Source: Hyphomicrobiales bacterium
Lineage (GTDB): Bacteria; Pseudomonadota; Alphaproteobacteria; Rhizobiales; Devosiaceae
Assembly (NCBI GenBank): GCA_015487515.1
Contig: WFPQ01000243.1
Location: 1-5,492 of the forward strand
Direction of reading: 5' to 3'
DNA length: 5,492 nt
In this document: one piece after another, positions 1 through 5,344 of the stretch
Layout: every line of letters starts with the position of its first letter
Numbering within the stretch: the first letter of the stretch is position 1
Program-made: the position numbers and the translations under genes
Notes under the pieces: model-generated
Database searches by the model: none
The model's input: only the letters and a program-made list of their open reading frames with translations
What the model was told of the DNA's origin: nothing

Positions 1-642
1 GGCAAGGATTGAAAGGGCAAGGGCAGCGACAAAGTTGAAAACAGGTGCCTGAACAGCAGCGGCAGCATCCCCGCTGCCACCAGAAAACCCGTCAAACCAG
101 TTCCCGACCGGCGGAAAACCGGAAACCGCCAGTCCGGCAATGGCCAGAGACGCAATGCCCGCAATCTTGATCACGGCCGTTATGCTGGCAGTTCCTTCTA
201 TGACCCTGTTGCCCGAAATGTTGATGGCAAAGGCAATGGCAACGAGAATGACCCCGAGAACCGGAACCCAGAAATCACGGTTTCCAATATCAAGAAGCTG
301 CAGGGTATAGGAGCCGAAGGTGCGGGCCACCAGACTCTGGGCAATGACCATGGAAACGAACATCAGTAGCGAGAAGGTGCCGGCCATGGTGCCGGGCCCA
401 TAGGCCTTGCGCATGAACATGGCAATGCCCCCGGAAGAGGGATAGGCGCTGGAAAACTTCACGTAGGAATAGGCGCCAAAGGCAACTATTACGGCCCCGG
501 CCAGAAAGGCCAGGGGAAAAATCTCGCCGACAAGTTCGGCGATCTGGCCCATGAGGACAAAAATCCCCGCACCGATCATGACGCCGGTGCCAAGGGAGAC
601 CGATCCGATAAGGGAAAGTTTCTTTTGTGAACGCTGCTGCAT
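1..642 (-). CDS. APC-superfamily amino-acid permease, N-terminal 214 residues (partial, cut by left window edge)
   Basis: This reading frame is open from an ATG at 642 down to base 1, so only the N-terminal half of a protein of usually 430-500 residues is present. An in-frame TAG lies 45 bases upstream of the ATG, and GGGGGA precedes it by about 5 bases, which fixes the start. Residues 17-28 carry the glycine-rich TM1 motif GTGVMIGAGIF, the unwound substrate-binding helix of APC transporters. Residues 67-90 read YPSSGGIAMFMRKAYGP, the conserved TM2-TM3 region of this superfamily. Hydrophobic segments sit at about 10-32, 42-60, 88-108, 126-142, 153-174 and 200 onward; the last (FNFVAALALSILA) fits the start of TM6. 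By family it is an inner-membrane amino acid or amine transporter driven by cation symport or exchange. The substrate cannot be read from this half. It faces away from the copper genes and shows no link to them. Confidence 0.88.
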   Translation of the reverse strand, partial: MQQRSQKKLSLIGSVSLGTGVMIGAGIFVLMGQIAELVGEIFPLAFLAGAVIVAFGAYSYVKFSSAYPSSGGIAMFMRKAYGPGTMAGTFSLLMFVSMVIAQSLVARTFGSYTLQLLDIGNRDFWVPVLGVILVAIAFAINISGNRVIEGTASITAVIKIAGIASLAIAGLAVSGFPPVGNWFDGFSGGSGDAAAAVQAPVFNFVAALALSILA

Positions 643-663
643 GGCTTCCCCCGGCGAAATGGC

Positions 664-681
664 GCCGGAAAGAGTTCCGGC
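664..681 (-). promoter_or_regulatory. Short stem-loop in the permease mRNA leader
   Basis: GCCGGAA at 664-670 and TTCCGGC at 675-681 form a perfect 7-bp stem with a 4-base loop. It ends 22 bases upstream of the permease ATG, just before the GGGGGA ribosome-binding sequence, so in the minus-strand transcript it would stand beside the translation start. It could affect translation or mRNA stability, but a chance hairpin in GC-rich DNA is also possible. Confidence 0.35.
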
Positions 682-771
682 AGGCTACACGCCAGGGAAC
701 GCGCCAACGCTCCCCGGCCCTGCATTCTTAGCATGGGCAGTGATGATTGGGCAGGGGGCAGGGACCATGAG

Positions 772-795
772 CATGCCCAGGCATGCCTGGGCATG
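772..795. promoter_or_regulatory. Perfect 24-bp palindrome, candidate operator
   Basis: The 12-base half CATGCCCAGGCA is followed directly by its exact reverse complement. Further GGGCA motifs occur close by (735-739 and 749-753), matching the TGCCC/GGGCA core of the palindrome. It lies about 130 bases upstream of the permease start and 114 bases upstream of the DUF6629-like gene, a plausible place for a dimeric regulator. It has no T-tract, so it is unlikely to be a terminator. The cognate protein is unknown. Confidence 0.45.
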
Positions 796-860
796 ACAGT
801 GCCAATTGATGAAACATTGTCTGCCATGGGGCCCTGAAGTGCTGGAATGATCCTGACATT

Positions 861-872
861 CAGGCTAGCCTG
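861..872. repeat. 12-bp perfect palindrome upstream of DUF6629-like gene
   Basis: CAGGCTAGCCTG reads the same on both strands and ends 36 bases before the ATG at 909. A smaller inverted repeat, CCTGA-CAT-TCAGG (852-864), overlaps its left side. The position suits an operator near the promoter, but no known factor was recognised. Confidence 0.3.
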
Positions 873-908
873 GCCGGTACTGTTCAAATCATTCTGAAAG
901 AAAATTTC

Positions 909-1595
909 ATGTGCCTTTCCCAAACCGTCAGTTTTGCCGCCGCAGGATTGCTGCTGGCCGGCGGAGCCCATGCATGCAGCAGGGCATTGGCCATCAACAA
1001 GAAATATCTGCCGGTGGCGCTGATGCCTGTATTTGCCGGAATACAACAGCTTGCAGAAGGATTCGTCTGGATGGGAATGAACACGACAAATCCGGCACTG
1101 ACCCTTCCCAGCGCCCTTGGCTTCATATTCTTTACCTGGTTCATGTGGCCGTTCTGGATACCATTGGGCGTCTACGTGCTCGAGCCGGCGCAAAGCCGCC
1201 GAAAACACCTGTTCCTGGCCCTTGCCCTGACAGGCCTGGTTTTCGGACTGATACTGTACGTGCCCCACCTGGTGAACCCGGAATGGATAAATGTTGCCAT
1301 AAACCGCAATTCCCTGGCCTATGAGGGAACGATGCTCCTGGATTTCATGATGCCAAGACTGGCAACCAACATCCTTTATCTGGGACTGATAATAGTGCCT
1401 CCCCTGCTGTCACGCTATCGGCACATACGCTATTTCGGCCTGTCCCTGATAGCCGTGGTACTGGTTGATTACCTGTTCCTGAGCTATGCCTACATATCGT
1501 TTTTCTGCCTGCTGGCCGGGCTGGCAACCTTTCACCTGATTTACATAATATCGAACAACAAGTGCAAACGGGAATGCCCGGTGCTGTTCGCCTGA
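909..1595 (+). CDS. DUF6629-like polytopic membrane protein of unknown function
   Basis: This encodes 228 residues, about the usual size of the family. The N-terminus MCLSQTVSFAAAG matches the MCFSA-x-SF opening I associate with DUF6629 proteins, which also supports the ATG at 909; the ribosome-binding sequence (GAAAGAAAA) is weak. A second family-like stretch is FAGIQQLAEGFVW at residues 42-54. Hydrophobic segments lie at about 8-24, 34-55, 67-91, 100-121, 150-167, 174-193 and 195-215, giving about seven membrane spans. A loop at 93-100 (PAQSRRKH) is basic, and the short tail ends in Lys/Arg and two cysteines (C219, C223). No enzyme motif is visible and the function is unknown. It is read toward copZ and separated from it by a stem-loop, so a role in copper handling is not shown. 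The family name is from memory of its motifs, not from a search. Confidence 0.8.
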   Translation: MCLSQTVSFAAAGLLLAGGAHACSRALAINKKYLPVALMPVFAGIQQLAEGFVWMGMNTTNPALTLPSALGFIFFTWFMWPFWIPLGVYVLEPAQSRRKHLFLALALTGLVFGLILYVPHLVNPEWINVAINRNSLAYEGTMLLDFMMPRLATNILYLGLIIVPPLLSRYRHIRYFGLSLIAVVLVDYLFLSYAYISFFCLLAGLATFHLIYIISNNKCKRECPVLFA

Positions 1596-1638
1596 CAATG
1601 GCATGACCTGACAATGGCATGACCTGACAATGGCATGA
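1591..1638 (+). repeat. Three perfect 16-bp tandem repeats overlapping a stop codon
   Basis: The unit CCTGACAATGGCATGA occurs at 1591-1606, 1607-1622 and 1623-1638 with no mismatch. The first unit supplies the TGA stop codon of the upstream membrane protein (1593-1595). Exact copies suggest a recent expansion by replication slippage. The 16-base period is not a multiple of three, so it shifts frame between copies. No protein or RNA role is evident. Confidence 0.9.
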
Positions 1639-1654
1639 AAAGCCGCCCCAGAAC

Positions 1655-1683
1655 AAATGACCCGGCCAGGGGCCGGGCCATTT
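1655..1683. terminator. Stem-loop between convergent genes, likely bidirectional terminator
   Basis: AAATG and CCCGGCC on the left pair with GGCCGGG and CATTT on the right, interrupted by a single A/C mismatch, around a 3-base AGG loop. The inner 7 bp are all G/C. It lies between the ends of the DUF6629-like gene and of copZ, where a terminator for both strands is expected. The T-run after the stem is short (TTT, part of the outer stem) on either strand, so efficiency is uncertain. Confidence 0.55.
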
Positions 1684-1709
1684 GAAGGCTTGTCGTCAAG
1701 GGTCCGGCA

Positions 1710-1907
1710 TCAGACCGGGGAAGATTCGTACCCCCCCTCCTTGACGGCACTGATCAGGGCTTCCTGATCAAGGCTGGATTCTACGCTGATGGTGCGGTTT
1801 TCCAGGTCAAAGCTTACCTTGGCATCTGCATCGGCCTTGGCAATGGCCTCCTCGATCGACGATTTGCAGTGGCCGCAGCTCATTTCCGGAACGCTGAGTT
1901 TTGTCAT
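1710..1907 (-). CDS. copZ: CopZ-like cytoplasmic copper chaperone (single HMA domain)
   Basis: This is a 65-residue protein made of one heavy-metal-associated domain. The metal-binding motif MSCGHC is at residues 9-14, with Cys11 and Cys14 as the Cu(I) ligands; the rest follows the expected beta-alpha-beta-beta-alpha-beta pattern and ends in the KEGGY motif. The start at 1907 is chosen because GGAGG stands 6 bases upstream and the domain begins right there; an in-frame ATG at 1955 would add 16 unrelated residues and run through the leader. Family knowledge: such proteins bind Cu(I) in the cytoplasm, buffer it and hand it to CopA. It is divergent from copA and has its own CueR-type promoter. 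The His in CGHC is common in small proteobacterial chaperones. A run of seven G (plus strand 1731-1737) lies in codons for the C-terminal Gly-Gly. Confidence 0.9.
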   Translation of the reverse strand: MTKLSVPEMSCGHCKSSIEEAIAKADADAKVSFDLENRTISVESSLDQEALISAVKEGGYESSPV

Positions 1908-1913
1908 GGAAAT

Positions 1914-1918
1914 CCTCC
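1914..1918 (-). promoter_or_regulatory. Ribosome-binding site of copZ
   Basis: GGAGG is followed by 6 bases and then the ATG at 1907. It is the strongest Shine-Dalgarno sequence in the window and decides the start of copZ in favour of the 65-residue form. Confidence 0.85.
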
Positions 1919-1942
1919 GTGTTTTCAATATGGCCAGGTCAA

Positions 1943-1990
1943 AGTCAGATATCATTGATCAGGCCCGTAAGGCCCCATATATATCTGACT
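1943..1990 (-). promoter_or_regulatory. Stem-loop at the predicted 5' end of the copZ mRNA
   Basis: AGTCAGATAT (1943-1952) and ATATCTGACT (1981-1990) form a perfect 10-bp inverted repeat. Inside it GGCC (1962-1965) can pair with GGCC (1971-1974) around CGTAA, giving a two-storey hairpin. With the -10 at 2000-2005, transcription should start near 1992-1994, so the hairpin would begin only a few bases from the mRNA 5' end and leave the GGAGG site free. 5'-terminal hairpins of this kind can protect bacterial mRNAs from decay. An operator for an unknown regulator is the alternative. Confidence 0.5.
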
Positions 1991-1999
1991 GATGAAACA

Positions 2000-2030
2000 G
2001 GTTTACAAGCCTGTTGCACTGGAAGGTCAA
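2000..2030 (-). promoter_or_regulatory. CueR-type promoter of copZ (19-bp spacer)
   Basis: On the minus strand TTGACC (2030-2025) is followed by a 19-base spacer and TAAACC (2005-2000). The long spacer is the mark of promoters twisted into shape by MerR-family activators. The left operator arm ACCTTCC (minus strand, 2027-2021) is the canonical CueR half-site and is shared with the copA promoter as the 11-base sequence CTTGACCTTCC. The right arm is poor: where GGAAGGT is expected, CAGGCTT is found. The promoter would give a leader of about 86 bases before copZ. Confidence 0.75.
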
Positions 2031-2091
2031 GAGAATTCGTCAGCAAAATCATGTTGCAGGCTCAGGCAGATTTGATTTGCAAAATTTTGCT

Positions 2092-2111
2092 AAAATTTTT
2101 ATCAAAACAGC
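2092..2111 (+). promoter_or_regulatory. AT-rich UP-like element upstream of copA promoter
   Basis: AAAATTTTTAT (2092-2102), then CA and AAAC, ends 2 bases before the -35 at 2114. This agrees at 10 of 11 places with the distal part of the UP-element consensus (AAAWWTWTTTT, recalled from the literature) and at 3 of 4 with the proximal AAAA, in the right place for contact by the RNA polymerase alpha C-terminal domain. It is the most AT-rich patch of the window. Its role is inferred from position and sequence only. Confidence 0.5.
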
Positions 2112-2113
2112 GC

Positions 2114-2144
2114 TTGACCTTCCCCCAACTGGAAGCTTTAAGCA
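2114..2144 (+). promoter_or_regulatory. CueR-type promoter and operator of copA-cueR (19-bp spacer)
   Basis: TTGACC (2114-2119), a 19-base spacer, and TAAGCA (2139-2144) form a promoter with the extended spacing used by MerR-family activators. Within it ACCTTCC (2117-2123), 7 bases, and GGAAGCT (2131-2137) make an inverted repeat with one mismatch. This is the layout I recall for the E. coli copA operator bound by CueR. The predicted start of transcription is near 2151, about 46 bases upstream of the copA ATG. The CueR gene two genes along gives the obvious regulator. Confidence 0.88.
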
Positions 2145-2196
2145 TGCTCTTCCGAAATGAATATCCATCCGTCGATATATCAAAAGGCAAGTCAAA

Positions 2197-4716
2197 ATGA
2201 GCGTTCAAAGCACAACGTCCTTTCAAATAGAAGGCATGACCTGTGCCTCGTGCGTGGGAAGGGTCGAAAAGGCCCTTACTTCCACGCCAGGCGTAGAAGA
2301 GGCCTCGGTGAACCTGGCCACGGAAAGCGCCCGGGTCACTTTCAATGAAAACACTAATCCGGCCGAACTCAGCAAGGTTCTGGCCGAGGCGGGATATCCG
2401 GCGGTTGCCAGGGAAGTGACCCTTGACATCGAGGGCATGACCTGTGCCTCGTGCGTGGGAAGGGTCGAAAAGGCCCTGGCCGCTGCCCCGGGTGTCCAGA
2501 GCGCCTCGGTAAACCTGGCCACGGAAAGCGCCACCATAAGATATTTCGGAGGTACAACCACTCCCAGCGAACTGGCGGCAGTGGTAACCGGGGCCGGCTA
2601 CACGGCCAAGGCCAAGGGCGAGGCCGGTGATTCCAACGAAGACCGGTCGGCCCGCAAGGAAGCCGAGGCCCGGCACCTGTGGATGCTGACGATCATCGCC
2701 GCATTGCTTACAGCGCCGGTGTTCACGCTGGAAATGGGCAGCTACCTGTTCCGGTTCATCTATGAATTCAAGGAAGAGGTGCTTGGCGTACAAAACGACC
2801 GCTATATCCAGTTTGCCCTGACAACAATCGTTCTGTTCGGCCCCGGCCTGAGGTTTTATACCAAGGGTTTTCCGGCCCTGTTCAAGGGGGTGCCCGACAT
2901 GAACTCCCTGGTGGCCCTTGGAACCTCGGCCGCATGGATATATTCGGTAATCGTGACCTTCGCCCCCTCGCTGCTGCCCGAGCAGGCTCAGAACATCTAT
3001 TTCGAGGCGGCAGCCGTCATCGTGACCCTGATCCTTCTGGGCCGTTTCCTGGAAGTAAGGGCCAAGGGACGGACCGGCGAGGCAATCCGCAAGCTGGTGG
3101 GACTGCAGGCCAAGACCGCCCGGGTAGAACGGGATGGAGAAGTTGTTGAACTGCCAATCGAGGAAATTTCCGTCGGCGACATAATCCACGTGCGTCCCGG
3201 AGAAAAGATCGCCGTGGATGGCGAAGTTACCAGCGGGGCATCCTACGTGGACGAGAGCATGATAACCGGCGAGCCGGTTCCGGTGGAAAAGACCGCCGGA
3301 GAAACCGTGGTCGGAGGTACGGTGAACGGAACCGGGGCCATAAAGTTCCGCGCCACCAAGGTGGGCAGCGATACCATGCTGGCCCAGATCATCCAGATGG
3401 TCGAACAGGCCCAGGGGGCAAAGCTTCCCATCCAGGCCCTGGTCGACAAGATAACCGGGGTCTTTGTACCTATCGTCATGGTATTTGCCCTGTTGACCGT
3501 AGTCGTATGGCTGATCTTTGGTCCAGATCCGGCCCTGACCTTTGCCCTGGTGGCCGGGGTCTCGGTACTGATCATTGCCTGCCCCTGCGCAATGGGCCTG
3601 GCAACACCGACCTCGATCATGGTGGGAACGGGCAGAGCCGCCGAAATGGGCGTACTGTTCCGCAAGGGGGACGCCCTGCAATCCCTGCAGGAAGCTTCCA
3701 TAGTGGCGCTGGACAAGACCGGCACCCTGACGGAAGGACGGCCCGAACTGACCGACCTGACGGTTGCCGAAGGTTTTGACGAGGACGAAGTGCTGGCCCT
3801 GGTGGCAGCAGTGGAAGCAACCTCGGAACACCCGATCGCCGAAGCCATAGTGCGGGCCGCAGAAGCCAAGGGCATGAAACTGGAAAAAATCGAGGACTTT
3901 GATTCGATCACCGGTTTCGGGGTCGGGGCAACCGTAAAAGGCAAGAAACTGCTGATCGGCGCCGACCGCCTGATGAAACGCGAGGGCATTGAACTCGGGG
4001 CCCTGGCCGATACGGGAACCGCCCTTGGCAAAAAAGGCAAGTCCCCGCTTTACGCGGCCATAGACGGCAAGGCGGCAGCAGTGATCGCCGTGGCCGACCC
4101 GATCAAGCAAAGCACGCCGGAGGCCATTGACGCCCTGCACAAGCTGGGCCTGAAAGTGGCAATGATAACCGGGGACAACAAGGGAACCGCCCAGGTAATT
4201 GCCTCCGAGCTCAATATCGATCACGTGGTGGCCGAAGTATTGCCCGAGGGCAAGGTCGAGGCCCTGCACAAGCTGCGCGAAGACGGCAACAAGCTGGCCT
4301 TCGTGGGCGACGGCATCAATGATGCTCCGGCCCTGGCCGAGGCAGATGTGGGCATTGCCATCGGAACGGGAACCGACGTGGCCATAGAATCGGCCGACGT
4401 GGTTCTGATGTCCGGTGACATAAAAGGGGTGGTAAACGCCTTTGCGGTATCAAAGCGCACCATGAGCAACATTCGTCAGAACCTGTTCTGGGCCTTTGCC
4501 TACAATACCATACTGATCCCGGTGGCAGCCGGTGTCCTTTATCCGTTCTGGAACATAACCCTGTCTCCAATGCTGGCTGCCGCAGCCATGGGCCTTTCCA
4601 GCGTATTCGTTCTCACCAACGCCCTGCGCCTGCGCTGGGTCAAGCCGGTAATGGTTGAAGAACCGGCACCGGCTGCGGCCAAGCCGATGCAGATGCAGAC
4701 AGCACCAGCCGAATGA
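2197..4716 (+). CDS. copA: Cu(I)-exporting P1B-1-type ATPase CopA
   Basis: This 839-residue inner-membrane pump uses ATP to move Cu(I) out of the cytoplasm; length and domain order are complete. Two HMA domains come first, with GMTCASC motifs whose cysteine pairs are C16/C19 and C83/C86. Eight membrane helices follow, at about 161-182, 203-222, 236-256, 269-286, 421-443, 448-470, 759-784 and 787-809. Catalytic motifs: TGEP 357-360 (actuator), CPC 462-464 (Cu site in helix 6), DKTGT 506-510 (phosphorylated Asp506), HP 545-546 (nucleotide binding), GDN 659-661 and GDGIND 704-709. The P1B-1 signature N-x6-YN-x4-P (N762, Y769, N770, P775) and M798/S801-S802 mark Cu(I) specificity. The tail after residue 815 is Pro/Ala/Glu-rich with PMQMQ. 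The AAGG ribosome site is modest. It is first in an operon with cueR and has a CueR-type promoter. The two HMA domains are nearly identical in DNA. Confidence 0.97.
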   Translation: MSVQSTTSFQIEGMTCASCVGRVEKALTSTPGVEEASVNLATESARVTFNENTNPAELSKVLAEAGYPAVAREVTLDIEGMTCASCVGRVEKALAAAPGVQSASVNLATESATIRYFGGTTTPSELAAVVTGAGYTAKAKGEAGDSNEDRSARKEAEARHLWMLTIIAALLTAPVFTLEMGSYLFRFIYEFKEEVLGVQNDRYIQFALTTIVLFGPGLRFYTKGFPALFKGVPDMNSLVALGTSAAWIYSVIVTFAPSLLPEQAQNIYFEAAAVIVTLILLGRFLEVRAKGRTGEAIRKLVGLQAKTARVERDGEVVELPIEEISVGDIIHVRPGEKIAVDGEVTSGASYVDESMITGEPVPVEKTAGETVVGGTVNGTGAIKFRATKVGSDTMLAQIIQMVEQAQGAKLPIQALVDKITGVFVPIVMVFALLTVVVWLIFGPDPALTFALVAGVSVLIIACPCAMGLATPTSIMVGTGRAAEMGVLFRKGDALQSLQEASIVALDKTGTLTEGRPELTDLTVAEGFDEDEVLALVAAVEATSEHPIAEAIVRAAEAKGMKLEKIEDFDSITGFGVGATVKGKKLLIGADRLMKREGIELGALADTGTALGKKGKSPLYAAIDGKAAAVIAVADPIKQSTPEAIDALHKLGLKVAMITGDNKGTAQVIASELNIDHVVAEVLPEGKVEALHKLREDGNKLAFVGDGINDAPALAEADVGIAIGTGTDVAIESADVVLMSGDIKGVVNAFAVSKRTMSNIRQNLFWAFAYNTILIPVAAGVLYPFWNITLSPMLAAAAMGLSSVFVLTNALRLRWVKPVMVEEPAPAAAKPMQMQTAPAE
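2233..2532 (+). repeat. Near-identical duplicated HMA-coding segments inside copA
   Basis: Bases 2233-2276 and 2434-2477 are identical over 44 positions and encode [15 protein letters not shown] in both HMA domains. A second pair, 2302-2331 and 2503-2532, matches at 29 of 30 bases. Both pairs are offset by exactly 201 bases (67 codons), so they are in register as one duplicated domain. Sequences between them differ freely. Identity at silent positions points to a recent duplication or to gene conversion between the copies. Confidence 0.9.
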
Positions 4717-4721
4717 AAGGA
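4716..4721 (+). promoter_or_regulatory. Ribosome-binding site of cueR
   Basis: AAAGGA begins on the last base of the copA stop codon and stands 8 bases before the ATG at 4730. It sets the cueR start there and not at an in-frame ATG at 4655, which lies inside copA and would add 25 residues in front of the helix-turn-helix. Confidence 0.75.
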
Positions 4722-4729
4722 CAGCCCTG

Positions 4730-5128
4730 ATGAACATAGGAGACGTCTCAACCCGATCCGGACTCCCGGCAAAGACCATTCGCTATTACGAGGATATAGG
4801 CCTTGTAAAACCGCTGCGTGGCAAGAACGGATACCGGACATTCAGGGAACAGGAACTGCACAAGCTGGCCTTTTTGGGCCGGGCCCGGGCCCTGGGCTTT
4901 ACCATCGAGGATTGCCGCAGGCTGATGGCTCTTTATGATGATGACGATCGCTCGAGCAGTGATGTGAAACGGGTGGCAGAAGAGCACCTGGCCTATATCA
5001 ACGCCAAGATCGCCGATCTGAAATCCATGTCAAATACCCTCTCGCACCTGATCGAGGAATGCTCGGGGGACAATCGGCCAGACTGCCCCATACTGGAAGA
5101 CCTGGGGGGTCAGCAGGCGAGCAATTGA
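4730..5128 (+). CDS. cueR: CueR-type MerR-family Cu(I)-sensing transcriptional activator
   Basis: This is a 132-residue protein, close to the 135 of E. coli CueR. Residues 1-40 (MNIGDVSTRSGL, then AKTIRYYEDIGLV and NGYRTF) are the winged helix-turn-helix of the MerR family. A dimerisation helix runs from about 76 to 108. The metal loop holds Cys111 and Cys119 in ECSGDNRPDCPI, the same spacing and flanking residues as the Cu(I) loop of CueR. A serine cluster at 75-77 matches the Ser of CueR that replaces the Cys of Zn-sensing relatives, so monovalent Cu, Ag or Au is the expected ligand. The C-terminal CC/HH tail of E. coli CueR is absent. It starts 13 bases after copA with no promoter between, so it should be co-transcribed and autoregulated. 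Its likely targets are the two 19-bp-spacer promoters upstream. Confidence 0.93.
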   Translation: MNIGDVSTRSGLPAKTIRYYEDIGLVKPLRGKNGYRTFREQELHKLAFLGRARALGFTIEDCRRLMALYDDDDRSSSDVKRVAEEHLAYINAKIADLKSMSNTLSHLIEECSGDNRPDCPILEDLGGQQASN

Positions 5129-5142
5129 GTCAGTGAAATGAG

Positions 5143-5165
5143 CCGGGCCGGATCAAAAGGCCCGG
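5143..5165 (+). terminator. Stem-loop after cueR, possible terminator
   Basis: CCGGGCC (5143-5149) and GGCCCGG (5159-5165) form a 7-bp all-G/C stem with a 9-base loop, 15 bases after the cueR stop codon. No T-run follows, so it is either a weak or Rho-assisted end of the copA-cueR transcript or an mRNA 3' stabiliser. A smaller hairpin (5179-5194) lies just downstream. Confidence 0.4.
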
Positions 5166-5199
5166 ATCACCAGGGACAGGGCTGACCTGAGCCCGCAGG

Positions 5200-5237
5200 A
5201 AAAAGGGGGCGCTGCCGCAATACCGGCCAGCGCCCCC
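5200..5237 (-). terminator. Intrinsic terminator of the acetoacetyl-CoA synthetase gene
   Basis: GGGGGCGCTG (5205-5214) and CAGCGCCCCC (5228-5237) form a perfect 10-bp stem with a 13-base loop. Read on the minus strand it is followed at once by five T (plus-strand A 5200-5204), the classical Rho-independent form. It is about 107 bases past the stop codon of the minus-strand gene. On the plus strand the stem lacks a proper T-run but could also help stop copA-cueR transcripts. Confidence 0.85.
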
Positions 5238-5261
5238 GATATTTGTCAGCACCATATATCT

Positions 5262-5312
5262 GCCAGCGCTCCTTGTTTGCCAGAGCTCCTTGTTTGCCAG
5301 AGTTCCTTGCAA
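5262..5312. repeat. 17-bp tandem repeat, about three copies
   Basis: The units are GCCAGCGCTCCTTGTTT (5262-5278), GCCAGAGCTCCTTGTTT (5279-5295) and GCCAGAGTTCCTTGCAA (5296-5312). The first two differ at one base and the third is more divergent. A weak fourth unit may precede them at 5245-5261 (10 of 17 by eye). They lie in the 3' untranslated region of the minus-strand gene and code for nothing evident. Confidence 0.8.
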
Positions 5313-5344
5313 ACCGAAACATTCATGCCATTGCGGCGCCAAAA

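Larger units (their letters stand above)
643..908. other. Intergenic region between divergent permease and DUF6629-like genes
   Basis: These 266 bases lie between two genes read in opposite directions, so both promoters should be here. No frame gives a convincing protein. I could not pick out a -35/-10 pair with confidence for either gene; TAAGAAT on the minus strand near 725-731 is a possible -10 for the permease but has no good -35. What stands out is inverted symmetry: a 7-bp hairpin at 664-681, a perfect 24-bp palindrome at 772-795, and a 12-bp palindrome at 861-872. These are listed separately. Confidence 0.6.

Noticed and set aside
772..795. Intrinsic terminator at the 24-bp palindrome
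   Set aside because: There is no T-run on either side and it lies between divergent genes, where no terminator is expected.
576..1268. A 230-codon minus-strand frame across the permease start, the intergenic region and the DUF6629-like gene
   Set aside because: Its translation has no membrane pattern or known motif, and it overlaps two better supported genes.
1591..1638. CRISPR array
   Set aside because: The units are 16 bp and directly adjacent with no spacers, so this is a simple tandem repeat.
1908..1955. A 16-residue N-terminal extension of CopZ from the ATG at 1955
   Set aside because: It would lie inside the leader hairpin, has no ribosome-binding site, and would precede a standard HMA domain that starts right after GGAGG at 1907.
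3243..4040. A 265-codon minus-strand frame rich in Ser, Ala, Pro and Thr opposite copA
   Set aside because: The composition is what an antisense reading of a GC-rich gene gives, and no ribosome-binding site or motif was seen.
2062..4269. A 735-codon open frame on the minus strand opposite copA
   Set aside because: It mirrors the codon pattern of copA, has low-complexity Gly/His/Gln-rich translation without domain motifs, and covers a gene with full P-type ATPase motifs. It is a shadow frame.
4655..4729. A 25-residue N-terminal extension of CueR from the ATG at 4655
   Set aside because: It overlaps copA and adds Arg/Gln-rich residues before a standard MerR start; AAAGGA favours 4730.
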